Source: Lepus europaeus
Lineage: Eukaryota > Chordata > Mammalia > Lagomorpha > Leporidae
Direction: 5' to 3'
Length of the DNA stretch: 64,000 nt
NCBI RefSeq assembly: GCF_033115175.1
Contig: NC_084845.1
Location: forward strand, 2,482,501-2,546,500
A program made the position numbers and the translations under genes. The notes below the pieces were generated by a model. That model was not told the origin of the DNA, ran no database searches, and was given only the letters and a program-made list of their open reading frames with translations. Positions 21,027 to 30,515 of this stretch are shown piece by piece (position 1 is the stretch's first letter; each line of letters begins with the position of its first letter).

Positions 21027-22023
21027 AACTTCTTAATTTTTCCACGGAGAGACTTCATCAATACAACGAAAAGACAATCTATGAAGTAGGAGAAAATTTA
21101 TTATCAATGAACCATGTCCTATACAGGTCCATGCCCAGAATATAAAGGATTCTGTCATCAACACCTGTGGACAGTAGGGGAGATGACACAGCTTCAGCAT
21201 TTTACTCTGGAACTCATCACAGTTGAAATGTGTATACGAATTTTATCCTCATAAAATTGCTTAAAGGGTAAGTTGGCTATAATGGACTTGGAAAGTCCTG
21301 GTACGGTACTAGTTTATCTCTGTAATAGTTAAGGCTATTAAGTGTCTTGTGTAGTAGTATTTCATGATGAACTCACTGTTCCAGTAAAGTAAAAGGAAAA
21401 GAGGCAGGCAGAGTGCACTGCCATACAGAGCATCGCCTTTAACCTCACACGGCCAGCAGGCCTCCTTTTCATACAAAGATGCTCACTCACTGGTCTGTGG
21501 GAAGAACCTTTGAAGCATCAGATGTTATAAACTCAGATCAAGTGGTCAGGCAGTGGCATACCCACACCTGTGCAGCTGGCCCTCTGCTGACATCTGCTGG
21601 ACTGTACAGAGCTGCATCTCTGAGAGTCTCCAAGCCTCACGCCTAGCCAGGATGCACACCTCTCACTGTCGCACGTTTTTCTCCACTGCATAACACAAGA
21701 CAATTTCTCACCATGAGGCCTCATTGTGTCCCCCCTCCATAATTTAAAAACATAGCCACAGGCCTACGTAACATTGCAATGCCCTCTCAATTTTGTCTTG
21801 CCAGCCCTCGATGAGAGGGCAGCTGGATCATGTCCACAGGGGCGCACAGACAGGCCTGCTGGGACTTTCCTGTCGGTCCTTGTCTTATCTGGAGCACAGG
21901 CTTCTTTGGTGAGTTCTCCTCTGATCCTGTAGGTGTGAAAAGCACCAAGCCACTATTCCTATGTGGGGAATCTTCCGTCTTGCTAGGAGAGCTATGTCTT
22001 TTTTTGTTGTTGTTGTTCTAAAA
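21027..22023. other. no recognised feature downstream of the ZSCAN5-like gene
   Basis: Unique-looking, mildly AT-rich. No exon was recognised. If transcription runs past 22024, part of this could be 3' UTR. Confidence 0.35.
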
Positions 22024-22029
22024 TTTATT
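22024..22029 (-). promoter_or_regulatory. candidate polyadenylation signal of the ZSCAN5-like gene
   Basis: AATAAA on the minus strand, 320 nt after the stop codon. It is the closest hexamer noticed downstream of the coding exon. An A/CAA-rich stretch follows, which makes its status less certain. Confidence 0.4.
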
Positions 22030-22348
22030 GGTGGAGGGCAGGGAGGGTAAGAAACAGAATTTTTTAAAGACATTCCATATTAATCTCTGTTCACATTAGA
22101 AAAGTAGTGTCGGCAGAAAACATTCATACCAGGCAAATAAAACTACTTCAGTTCCATTATGGAACATGGAAAGCTAAGGAGATTTCTGCTCATTGGAAGA
22201 ACAACACCATAAAACCTGAGGGAGGAGGACACAGGACTCAATAAAACCACAGCAGAAGCCGCTGGGCAGAGGGAATCAGCAGTAAAGATGAGAATAACAT
22301 TTCAAACAGCTGCCGCTGTGTGCCATAAACTCACATCACACCATTTTA

Positions 22349-23070
22349 TCATTGGCTTTCTTGAGGCCCAAGACCCGATTCCTGGGTCTCTGCTTTTAAA
22401 TGGATCCTCATGTGGCGATTGAAAGTCCCCAGCTGCCGGAAGGCGCGGCCACACGTGTCACACTGGTAGGGCTTCGTGTCAGTGTGGATGCGTTGGTGGA
22501 CGTTCAGGTTCCCCTTGTGGCTGAAGCACTTGCCGCAGTGCCGACATTTGTACGGCCGCTCGTTGGTGTGGATCCGCCTGTGAGTGACCAGGCTGGCCTC
22601 GTGGGTGAACCTGTGGCTGCAGACTTCACACGTGTAGGGCTTCTCGCCGGTGTGGATTCGCTGGTGGACTCGCAGGTCTGAGGCCTGCATGAAGCCCTTC
22701 TTACAGGACTCACACTGGTAAGGTCTCTCTCCCGTGTGTGTCCTCTGGTGTATGACCAACTGAGAGCTATAGTTAAACCTCTTGGGGCAGTCAGCGCACT
22801 GATACATTTTGACTGGTTTTTTAGCGCTGGGTGTGTCAGATGAATTCACCCCAACCTGTCTTGAGATGTCTCTGCTGTCAGAATGGGTGGCTCCTCCTTG
22901 CTCCTTGGAAGAGGTGGGGCTGCTGTCCAGTCTCCTCCTTCTGGAATGTCCTGGACGTCGTGTTGAAGCTTCTCTCTCTAAAACTGGGGTGGAAGACGGG
23001 TCAGTGTGCGCGTTGTCAACAGGACGTCCTTTTTGGGGGCTCTCCCCATCCTCTGCACAACCAAAATCTG
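22349..23070 (-). CDS. ZSCAN5: ZSCAN5-like terminal exon (five C2H2 fingers)
   Basis: The acceptor TTCTTCCAG|CAG|ATTTTGG is a tandem CAG-CAG site; either choice stays in frame and adds or removes one Ala. The exon holds a basic and serine-rich linker (RRPGHSRRRRLDSSPTSS) and five complete C-x2-C-x12-H-x3-H fingers. Residues at helix positions -1/3/6 are Y/Q/I, Q/D/V, H/S/T, H/N/V and Q/T/R. Linkers 1-2 and 2-3 are TGERP and TGEKP; 3-4 and 4-5 are the divergent TNERP and TDTKP. It ends 16 residues after the last finger. Confidence 0.93.
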
Positions 23071-26000
23071 CTGGAAGAAGATGGAATTCCACACATGGCA
23101 TTTAGTACAGAGCATTTGCAATGAGAATCATTCAAAGCACACAGTGATGTTGGCTGAGAACTGCCCATCGACCTCAGAAGCCTACAAGATTGGACGGTAG
23201 GGCCCTGGACAGTCAGTGATGGAGGAGGTCTGTCCACAGATGGCCAACTCCCCAGGGACATGTCCCACCACCCCCCCACCCCCAACAGAAAAGGAAGAGC
23301 GAGCCAACTCTCCGGGGTCTTCAGTCTCCACACTCACCGGGACCCTCCGGAAGGTACGGCTCTGCAGGTTCCACTGCTGTCGCCTCTTGTCTGTCTGCCC
23401 GCATGTCCTCCTCTTGAAAGTCTGGCTTGGGGCTCGGCCCCTGTGGGTCTCTCATTGCAGGAATAATCCCTGGCAGGGCTTCCTCTCCCTGAGAAAGGCA
23501 ACCAAGCAGAAGTACTCGTCTTCCTTCCTTTGGGACCCGGCTTTTCTAAGGACATAGTTTTGTGGATATGTCCAGACTTCCAGTGGGCCACCCATCACCC
23601 CACGTGAGCACCCTCACCCAGTTTCCACACCAACTTGTAACATCCGCTACACCAACCCCCATGCTTTCCACCCCTTCCTTTCTTTGCGCGGTCTTCAAAA
23701 AGTTCATGGAAAACCATTATTAGAAAAACTATTCTTGGTCTTCAAAATCATTTTCACACCAAAATAAGTGTTTCTTTTAAAATATGTATATTTCTGTCTA
23801 TCTGAAAGGCAGAGCCAAGTGGGAAAAGGAGAGGAGAGAGAGATCTTCCATCCACTGGTTCACTTCTCCAAATGCCTGTAACAGCCAGTATGAGGCCAGG
23901 TGGAAGCCAGGACCCCAGAACTCCATCCAGGTCTCCCGTGTGTTTGACAGGGGCCTAAGCACTTAAGCCATCCCCTGCTGCCTCCCAGCTGCACATTATC
24001 AGGATCAGAAGTGGAGGTGCTGGGATTCAACCTGGCATGCCAGTAGGGGATGAGGGCTTCATAAGCTATGACTTAACCAACTACACCACAATACCCACTC
24101 CTAAATGTATCAATTAATTCCATTTTCCATGAGCTTTTGGAAGTATCCTCATAGTTCTCCCATCATCCAACTTCCCCTGCCCTGAACTCTGGAAGCAAAA
24201 TGACTCCAGGCCAAGGTTGACATCTGGGGCTGGATAATCCTTTCTGGTGGGGACTGACCGATACTTTGCAGTGTACAGAGAAAGGTCCCTGGACCCACCA
24301 ACCAGATGCAGTTAACACCCCTCCCCTCACACACACAACACTGCCACCTGGAATAAACCCAAAACTTGTCAAATATCCCTTGGAAGGTAACAATCACCAG
24401 AATTGAGGGGCACCCCTAATTAAGGAACGGACAATTTGTAGAAAATTAGTGCTCCAGTCAATCACTTCTTGAAGTGCCTTTGAGGAAACTGGCTGTGGGG
24501 GAATTACTCGTAGCTCACCCATCTGTGGGGCAAGTTGACCCAGGCCTCGTTCATCTGCACCCTGAAGGCTACTTTCCTGCTTTCCCTGCACCCTTAATGC
24601 TAAAAACTTAGTGGTCGGCCGGTGCCACGGCTCACTAGGCTAATCCACCGCCAGCGGCGCTGCTACTCTGCGTTCTACTCCCAGATGCTCCTCTTCCAGT
24701 CCAGCTCTCTGCTGTGGCCCGGGAAGGCAGTGGAGGATGGCCCACGTGCTTGGGCACCTGCATTGGCTTGGGAGACCAGAAGAAGCACCTGGCTCCTGGC
24801 TTTGTTTCGGCACAGCTCACTGGCCACAGAGGCCATTTGGGGGATGAACCAACGGAAGGTAGAGCTTTCTCTCTGTCTCTCTCTCTCACTGTCTAACTCT
24901 GCCTGTCTAAAGAAAGAAAGAAATACTTAGTGGTCAACGGACAAAAGCCTATTCCTCTTAGGCCCCCACGTGGCTCAGAAGCATCTAGGGATGTGATATG
25001 TGCATGGTCCATGGGTACAGTTCTGTCTGACTCACTCTACAGCTACACCAGATTTCCTTTTGTGCCTTCTCCACCTCTCCCCAGAGACCAGGGCAGCCCA
25101 CTCACCGCTCCCCTTGTTGGGTCCTGCATCGTTTGGTTCATCTGCTGGCTTTCCTCAGGATGGATCTCGCTCACAGAGGACTGGTGCTGGAGAGAGAAGT
25201 CAGTCACATCATTCGTATCGCTGGTCTCAACTTTGACCATCTGCACATCGGAATTCTGCTGGAGAAATTTCTGTCCATTCAAGACGACCACAGTCTGGGG
25301 AGAGAAGGGAAAACACCATCAGACACCCTGAGAGAAGCTGAGTATACTGGCCAGGGTGTGGCCCAGTGAGTTAAGCCACCATTTGTGACACCTGCATGGC
25401 CTATCAGAGCGCTCATTCAAATTCTGACTACTCCACTTCCAATCCAGCTCCCTGCTAATGTGCCCAGGGAAAGCAGAAGATGATGGCCCAAGTATTTGAA
25501 CCCCCAGCACCTACCTGGAGTCCAGACTCCTGGAGTTCCAGGCTCCTGGATTTGGTCTGAAGCAGCCCTAGCTGGTCATTTGGGGGGAGTGAACCAGGAA
25601 ATGGAAGATCTCCTTTCTCTCTCTTTCACTCTGCTTTTCAATTCATAAAATTCATTTAAAAAAGAAAACATGAGGGTAGTTTTCATCCTCCCCATATGTG
25701 TTCTGCCATATTGCTCAAGCTAGCTTAAAATTCTTGGCACATAATTAGCTCTTCAGATACAGAAACCCCAGCTGAAATGTTTTGCTCTCTAATCTCCTGC
25801 AACTGCCCCATTCCTAAGGCCTTTGAAAAGCTCCATCAATCTGGCGTTATTTGGAAGAACTGGTGTCCAAATCCAAAGAGGAGGAAAAATCCCTCCTGGT
25901 AAATCAAGATCACCTTACACAGATTCAACCAAGCAAGGATTGAAAATATAACAAGGGGCCGGAGCCGTGGCGCACTAGGTGAATCCTGCGCCTGCGGTGC

Positions 26001-27217
26001 CAGCATCCCATGTGGGCGCTGGTCCTCGTCCTGGCTGCCCCTCTTCCAATCCATCTCTCTGCTTTGGCCTGGGAGAGCAGTAGAAGATGGCCCAATTTCT
26101 TGGGCCCCTGCACGCATGTGGGAGACCCGGAAGAAGTGCCCGGCTCCTGGTTTTGGATCAGCACAGCTCTGGTCGTTGTGGCCATTTGGAGAGTGAACCA
26201 ATGGAAGGAAAACCTTTCCCTCTGTCTCTGCCTCTCACTGTCTCTAACACTAACTCTCAAATAAGTAAAGTCTTTTTTAAAATTAAAAAAAAGAAAAGAA
26301 AATCTAAGAAACCAGTGCCCTATTGGAAGACACTCACGCCCTATCTTGGCGTACCTGGGTTTGCTTTCTGGCTCTGCTCATTTCCAGCTTCCTGCCAATG
26401 CAGACACTGGGAGGTGGCAGATAATGGCCTGTCTCTTCCCTTTCCCTTTCTTAACTCTCTCTTCAAAGCATTCAGGCACTGAAATCACCAGGAAGAAAAG
26501 GAAACACCCCTCTCCCAGCTGAAACCCCACCTAATCCAACAGTTCTCCACTGGGAGAGATGTTGCCCCGGAACAACTGGTGATGTCTGGAGATATTTTTG
26601 GCTGTTGCAGATAGAAGGTGCCCCTGGCATCCAGGGGTAGAGACCAGGAATGCCATTCAACAGCCCACACTATTGCCCATGGCCCGCCAAGAATAACTCA
26701 GCCCCCAAACGTCACTGCCTGGGGTTCCCTAAGAGGCAAGCTCTCCTCCACTGGGGACAAACCTCTGGTCTGAAGGCACCGTGCAGCCCCTGCCCCCTCC
26801 CCACCCTCTGCCAAGTGTGAAGGTCTCACTCACCCACTGCTTGGGCTCCCTGTGGCTTCTCAGTACCTCTTCCAGCTGTCTGCAGCTCCTCACGCCATTT
26901 TCCTTGACTAAGACCTGGAGGTCCTGGGGCATGGAGATCATGAACTGCTCCAGCACCAGCATGTCCATGATCTGCTCTTTGGTGTGCAGATCTGGCCTCA
27001 GCCATCCGTGACACAACTCGACGAGTGTCCTCAGATCCTGGATGGGGTCTGAACACTCTGACCCGCTGAAGGCTCTGAATCTTATATGCCATTCCTCCGT
27101 GTCCCGGTCTGGCCCATCAAGGGGAGTGTCCTCTGATGGCATGGCAGACAGCAGCTGTGGGCCAGAGCTATCACAGGGCTGCTCATGGTCCAAAGAAAAA
27201 GTGCGCTCTGTGGCCAT
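22349..27217 (-). CDS. ZSCAN5: ZSCAN5-family SCAN/C2H2 zinc-finger transcription factor (whole gene, 4 coding exons)
   Basis: Coding exons on the minus strand are 27217-26834, 25294-25106, 23488-23338 and 23070-22349: 1446 nt, 481 codons plus stop, with all splice phases agreeing (0, 0, 1) and GT/AG at each junction. The protein has an acidic N-terminus, a SCAN domain at about residues 44-124 (WLRPDLHTKEQIMDMLVLEQ), a long linker containing VLEREAST, and five C2H2 fingers at 331-353, 359-381, 387-409, 415-437 and 443-465. Spacing, length (human ZSCAN5A is about 496 residues) and the SCAN and linker wording match the ZSCAN5 family. Which of the A/B/C/D paralogues is closest cannot be decided here. 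SCAN domains mediate dimerisation and the fingers bind DNA, so it should act in the nucleus. Primate ZSCAN5 proteins have been linked to RNA polymerase III and extra-TFIIIC sites (from memory). The start ATG has A at -3 and G at +4 and is the first ATG in exon 2. No disabling change was found. Confidence 0.92.
23338..23488 (-). CDS. ZSCAN5: ZSCAN5-like exon 4 (linker)
   Basis: 151 nt. The acceptor is GCCTTTCTCAG|GGAGAG and the donor GGTCCCG|GTGAGTG, leaving one base for the next exon. It encodes an acidic, proline-rich linker (GEEALPGIIPAMRDP, then DFQEEDMRADRQEA). Assigned from splice sites and frame, not from a conserved domain. Confidence 0.78.
23693..24150. mobile_element. inverted-repeat DNA element split by an old SINE
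   Basis: The left end is GGTCTTCAAAAAGTTCATGGAAAA (23693-23716) and the right end CCATTTTCCATGAGCTTTTGGAAG (about 24121-24144), an imperfect inverted repeat as in the copy at 4122-4240. A reverse SINE (23785-24103) sits in the middle. Lies in intron 3 of the ZSCAN5-like gene. Confidence 0.65.
23785..24103 (-). repeat. old SINE, reverse, nested in the inverted-repeat element
   Basis: ATCTGAAAGGCAGAGCCAAGTGG ... CCATCCACTGGTTCACTTCTCCAAATGCC ... CCAGGTCTCCCGTGTGTTTGACAGGGGCC ... AACTACACCACAATACCCACTCC. Confidence 0.82.
24215..24415 (-). mobile_element. MER20-like element, reverse
   Basis: GGGGCTGGATAATCCTTTCTGG ... CCACCAACCAGATGCAGTTAACACCCC ... CACAACACTGCCACCTGG ... TATCCCTTGGAAGG follows the reverse complement of MER20. 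It is in intron 3 of the ZSCAN5-like gene. Confidence 0.65.
24615..24927 (+). repeat. CSINE
   Basis: GGCCGGTGCCACGGCTCACTAGGC to CTAACTCTGCCTGTCTAAAGAAAGAAAG; antisense to the ZSCAN5-like transcript, intron 3. Confidence 0.94.
25106..25294 (-). CDS. ZSCAN5: ZSCAN5-like exon 3 (linker)
   Basis: 189 nt, 63 codons, phase 0 at both ends. The acceptor is CTCTTCTCCCCAG|ACTGTGG and the donor GAGCG|GTGAGTGG. The peptide (TVVVLNGQKFLQQNSDVQM, then QSSVSEI) parallels the human ZSCAN5 segment just after the SCAN domain. No known fold; low-complexity linker. Confidence 0.87.
25353..25672 (+). repeat. old SINE
   Basis: GGCCAGGGTGTGGCCCAGTGAGTTAAGCCACC to CACTCTGCTTTTCAATTCATAAAATTC; begins about 60 bp upstream of exon 3 in transcript order. 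Confidence 0.83.
25957..26300 (+). repeat. CSINE
   Basis: GGGGCCGGAGCCGTGGCGCACTAGG to ACTAACTCTCAAATAAGTAAAGTC. The piece at 26310-26430 resembles a further old, partial SINE. Confidence 0.93.
26525..26725 (+). mobile_element. MER20-like element beside the SCAN exon
   Basis: GATGTCTGGAGATATTTTTGGCTGTTGCAG ... GTGCCCCTGGCATCCAGGGGTAGAGACCAGGAATGCC ... CAAGAATAACTCAGCCCC matches MER20 in order. It ends about 110 bp beyond the donor of the SCAN exon. MER20 copies have been reported as enhancers in other mammals (from memory); nothing here shows activity. Confidence 0.75.
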
Positions 27218-27326
27218 ATTGAATGATGCACTTTGCTCTGAGATAGGCCTCCTAGAAGATGGTTGTCTGATGGACACCTACCAACAGGTCTATTCTGGTT
27301 TCTTGAGGAATAGACTGTTCAGAATA
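26834..27326 (-). CDS. ZSCAN5: ZSCAN5-like exon 2 (5' UTR plus SCAN domain)
   Basis: The acceptor is at 27327-27328 after a strong pyrimidine tract (TTCTTTCCTTTTTTCCTCCTCAG). There follow 109 nt of 5' UTR without an upstream ATG, then the coding part 27217-26834 (128 codons) ending in Trp. The donor is TGG|GTGAGTGAG in phase 0. The exon carries the entire SCAN domain. Confidence 0.9.
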
Positions 27327-27756
27327 CTGAGGAGGAAAAAAGGAAAGAACCAGATCAGATTGACTCCCTACCCCACCCTCCCCTCCCTTCCAAATCCAAT
27401 CATGCTAATGCCAGACACCACCCTCTGGTTGGAATGTGAAAGCAGTCATCCCATCAGAAAATAGGCCCCATGCTCTGAACAACACAGGATTAGGAGAAGT
27501 TCTCGAAAATCTGTTGCCATAAAATGCACAGTCCTGTCACCTTCCCATGAAGACAAGATCACAAGGCAAATTTGTAGTCATACTTAGGCAGAAATACAGA
27601 GAAAAATCCCTGTAACCTAAGATATCATGTGGTGTGCTCAACATTGGAACTATTAACCTAAACATTTCCCAACACATTTCCTTGTTGGTCATAGAATGCC
27701 TGTTTGCTTCAGTGAAGAGACAACTCAAAGGAGCCCTGTGAAAGCTAAGCGCCTGG
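27327..27756 (-). other. intron 1 sequence of the ZSCAN5-like gene
   Basis: Unique-looking intronic sequence next to the exon 2 acceptor; no additional exon or repeat recognised. Confidence 0.4.
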
Positions 27757-28097
27757 GGCCAGTGCTGTGGCTTAGCGGGTAAAGCCCTGGCCTGAAGCAC
27801 CGGCATCCCTTATGGGCTCTGGTTTAAGTCATGGCTGCTCCTCTTCCAGTCAAGCTGTCTGCTATGGCGGGAAAGCAGTAGAAGATGGCCCAAGTCCTTG
27901 TGCTCCGGCACCCATGTGGGAGACCCGGAGGAATCTCTTGGCTCCTGGCTTCGGATAGGCATAGCTCTGGCTGTTGCGGCCAACTGGGGAGTGAACCATC
28001 AGATAGAAGACCTCTCTCTCTTTCTGTGCCTCTCCTCTCTCTGTGTAAGAAACTCTGACTTTCAAATAAATAAATCTGTAAAAAAAAAAAAAAAAAC
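27757..28097 (+). repeat. CSINE
   Basis: GGGGCCAGTGCTGTGGCTTAGCGGG to CTCTGACTTTCAAATAAATAAATCTG and an A-tail; intron 1 of the ZSCAN5-like gene, antisense to it. Confidence 0.94.
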
Positions 28098-28526
28098 CTA
28101 GTGACCTTGTAACCTTCAGAAGGTTTCCATCCCTGACAGGATAATTACATGTTCTATGCATGAAGCATCACCCTGTGCCCCCTCGATCTGGACACTAATT
28201 GTATGTCAGTTAAAAACACGATTTTAAAAAGTGGAAGTACCCAAATCTAACTGCAAGAGGCAAGAGCTACTCTGTGGTATTCCCCATGCAACAGTTATGT
28301 GCCAATGCAACAGCTATGAGACTGCAATCCTCCCTGCCTTCCAGCAAACAGGATAAAGACCTGGGTGGCTGGAAAGCTGGAAAAAAAAAAAACCATGTCT
28401 GGGAGGTGCGCAGCAGACTCCAAGCAGCCAGGAAAAAGCAGCAGAGTGAACACTGCAAACTCATGTCTGAAAAGGGGCTCACATCCAGAATGTGTAAGGA
28501 ACTCAGCTTACTAGCTAGAAAACAAC

Positions 28527-28760
28527 TGGGTAGCACTGTGGTGCAGTGGGCTGAGCCATCACCCACGACACCGGCCTCCCTGCTGATGCTCCTGGGAAAG
28601 CAGCAAGTACTGGCCCAACTACTCGTAGGAGACCCACTTGGAGTTCCAGGCTTCTGGCTTCGGCTGGCCCAAGCATTTGGGGAGTAAATGATCCTCATCT
28701 CTCATCTTCCCTGCTATCCTGCCCTGAAATAAATAAATCATAAAAAAAAAAGACTAAAAA
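28527..28760 (+). repeat. old SINE with internal deletion
   Basis: ACTGGGTAGCACTGTGGTGCAGTGGGCTGAGCC, then directly CTGCTGATGCTCCTGGGAAAGC, to CCCTGAAATAAATAAATCATAAAAA. About 80 bp of the usual body are missing. Confidence 0.8.
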
Positions 28761-28792
28761 CTAGGTTAAGGGATTGAATAGTTTTTTAAAAA

Positions 28793-29093
28793 TTTTTTTT
28801 GACGGAGTTAGAGAGAGAGAGACAGAAAGAAAACTCTCCCTTCCGTTGGTTCACCCCCCAAATGGCCGCTGTGCCGATCCAAAGCCAGGAGCCAGCTGCT
28901 TCCTCCTGGTCTCCCATGCGGGTGCAGGGCCCAAGCTCTTGGGCCATCCTCCACTGTACTCCCGGGCCACAGCAGAGAGCTGGACTGGAAGAGGAGCAAC
29001 AGGGACAGAACCAGTGCCCCAACCGGAACTAGATCCCGGGGTGCCGGGTTCTAGTGCCACTGGCTGAGGATTAGCCTAGTGAGCCCCGGCTCC
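28793..29093 (-). repeat. CSINE
   Basis: Reverse copy with GACGGAGTTAGAGAGAGAGAGACAG ... CCGTTGGTTCACCCCCC ... CCTAGTGAGCCCCGGC. Forms an inverted pair with the copy ending at 28760. Confidence 0.93.
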
Positions 29094-29104
29094 AGCTTTT
29101 TTGT

Positions 29105-29320
29105 TTTGTTTTGTTTTGCTTTGCTTTTTTTTTTTTTTTTTTTTTTTTTTTTTGAGAGGTAGAGTCATGGACAGTGAGAGAGAGACAGAAAAAGGTCTTC
29201 CTTCCATTGGTTCACTCCCCAAATGGCTGCTACAGCTGGCACTGCGCTGATCCGAAGCCAGGAGCCAGTGCCTCCTCCTGGTCTCCCATGGGGCTGCAGG
29301 GCCCAAGCACTTAAGCCATC
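29105..29320 (-). repeat. CSINE, 5'-truncated, with long T-tract
   Basis: A (T)n run of about 27 bp (29126-29152), then GAGAGGTAGAGTCATGGACAGTG and the reverse body, stopping at GCCATCCTCCAG. The tRNA-like promoter half is absent. Directly follows the previous CSINE in the same orientation. Confidence 0.9.
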
Positions 29321-29594
29321 CTCCAGTTTAGGTTTAGATTCACCAGACTGGGCTGATTTTAACATTTAAAATAAAATTTTTTTGCCACAAACCATGATCA
29401 TGCTTAAGTTCCCTCATGTTATAGGTATGTTAAGCAAGTCTGAGCTAACAATGAGGTACTTAGGAGTCACTTTCTTCCGCCAGCCCTAGGAGCCAATGGG
29501 TGATGCAGACCAATTGGGATGTTTCTGAAACGGGCCCCCGCTCCACGCACACTGACCCCAGGTCCCTCCCAGATATTGCTGTTAGCTCACCTAC

Positions 29595-29645
29595 CTGCCA
29601 ACTTTCAGCGTCCACCTCCTTCTATCTGGGATCCACACTCAAATG
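29595..29645 (-). other. ZSCAN5: predicted non-coding exon 1 of the ZSCAN5-like gene
   Basis: Placed from a TATA box at 29672-29679 (start about 30 bp downstream) to a near-perfect donor, TTGGCAG|GTAGGTGAG, with GT at 29593-29594. Splicing to the strong acceptor at 27327 would give an intron of about 2.3 kb and a 5' UTR of about 160 nt. The start position is an estimate. Confidence 0.6.
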
Positions 29646-29830
29646 AGCCTGGAGCTGCAAAAACCTCTCCATATTTATAGGAGCTCCAAGCCCCTCCCTT
29701 TGTTATCTAATTGGTCCATGATTTGGCTTGAGGGCAGATGCTACATTTGTAAGAAGTGTTGATTGGTTGGCATTCCCAATGAGACCCTGTTCAGCAAGAG
29801 AAAATTTGATTTGTTGAATATGCACCTTTT
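29646..29830 (-). promoter_or_regulatory. predicted TATA/CCAAT promoter of the ZSCAN5-like gene
   Basis: On the minus strand: TATAAATA at 29672-29679, a GGGAGGGGC box just upstream (29692-29700), and CCAAT-type motifs ACCAATTAG (29710-29718) and ACCAATCAA (29763-29771), with CATTGGG near 29777. The order, spacing to the donor and position 2.4 kb upstream of the SCAN exon fit a core promoter. An LTR-derived promoter is possible, since no clear LTR ends were found either way. Confidence 0.6.
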
Positions 29831-29871
29831 GGAAAGAGTATTGGATTTCTTATTTGTTGTTTTGTTTTATT

Positions 29872-30182
29872 TTAAGAGTTATTTTTATTTATTTGAAAGA
29901 CAAAGTTAAAGAGAGAGAGAGAGAGGTCTTCCATCTGCTGGTTCACTCCCCAATTGGCCACAATGGCCAGAACTGTGCTGATCAAAGCCAGGAGCTAGGA
30001 GCTTCTTCGGGGTCTCCCACGTGGGTGCAGGGCCCCAAGGACTTGGGCCATCTTCTACTGCTTTCCCAGGCCATAGCAGAGAGCTGGATTGGAAGAGCAG
30101 CTGGAACTAGAACTGGCACCTATGTGGGATGCTGGTGCCTCAGGCCGGGGGCTTTAACCAGCTGCGCCACAGTTCTAGCCCC
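29872..30182 (-). repeat. CSINE upstream of the predicted promoter
   Basis: TTTAAGAGTTATTTTTATTTATTTGAAAGACAAAG ... CCATCTGCTGGTTCACTCCCCAATTGGCC ... CAGCTGCGCCACAGTTCTAGCCCCC. Confidence 0.9.
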
Positions 30183-30439
30183 CAAACCCAAACTTTAAGT
30201 GCTACCCTGAGTACTCTGAGCCGCTCTCAGAAATCCAAACCTCCAGTGGCAGGTGGTGGGAACCCAAGCCCACGACTGGCTGAGGGAAAGCCCTGGGTGT
30301 CCCAGGAGGCAACCAAGTGAATGTCACTGGTGCTGCGAATTCAGCAGAGCAGCAGAACATGAGGTGAGCAGAGTTGAGGGAAAAATCTGCACCGTTTTCA
30401 CCCCTGTCTCTCAACACAGAAAACCACAGCGCTGAGGAC

Positions 30440-30515
30440 TTCATATATATATTTATACATATTTATATATATTTATTTATATTTATATATATTTATATAT
30501 TTAAAATTTTTTATT
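30440..30515. repeat. TATTTA-rich simple repeat
   Basis: Imperfect ATATATTTATA units over about 75 bp. Confidence 0.8.

Noticed and set aside
22400-23105. frames on the plus strand opposite the ZSCAN5-like finger exon
   Set aside because: They are antisense shadows of the finger repeats (for example the repeated VDALVDVQVP-like pattern).
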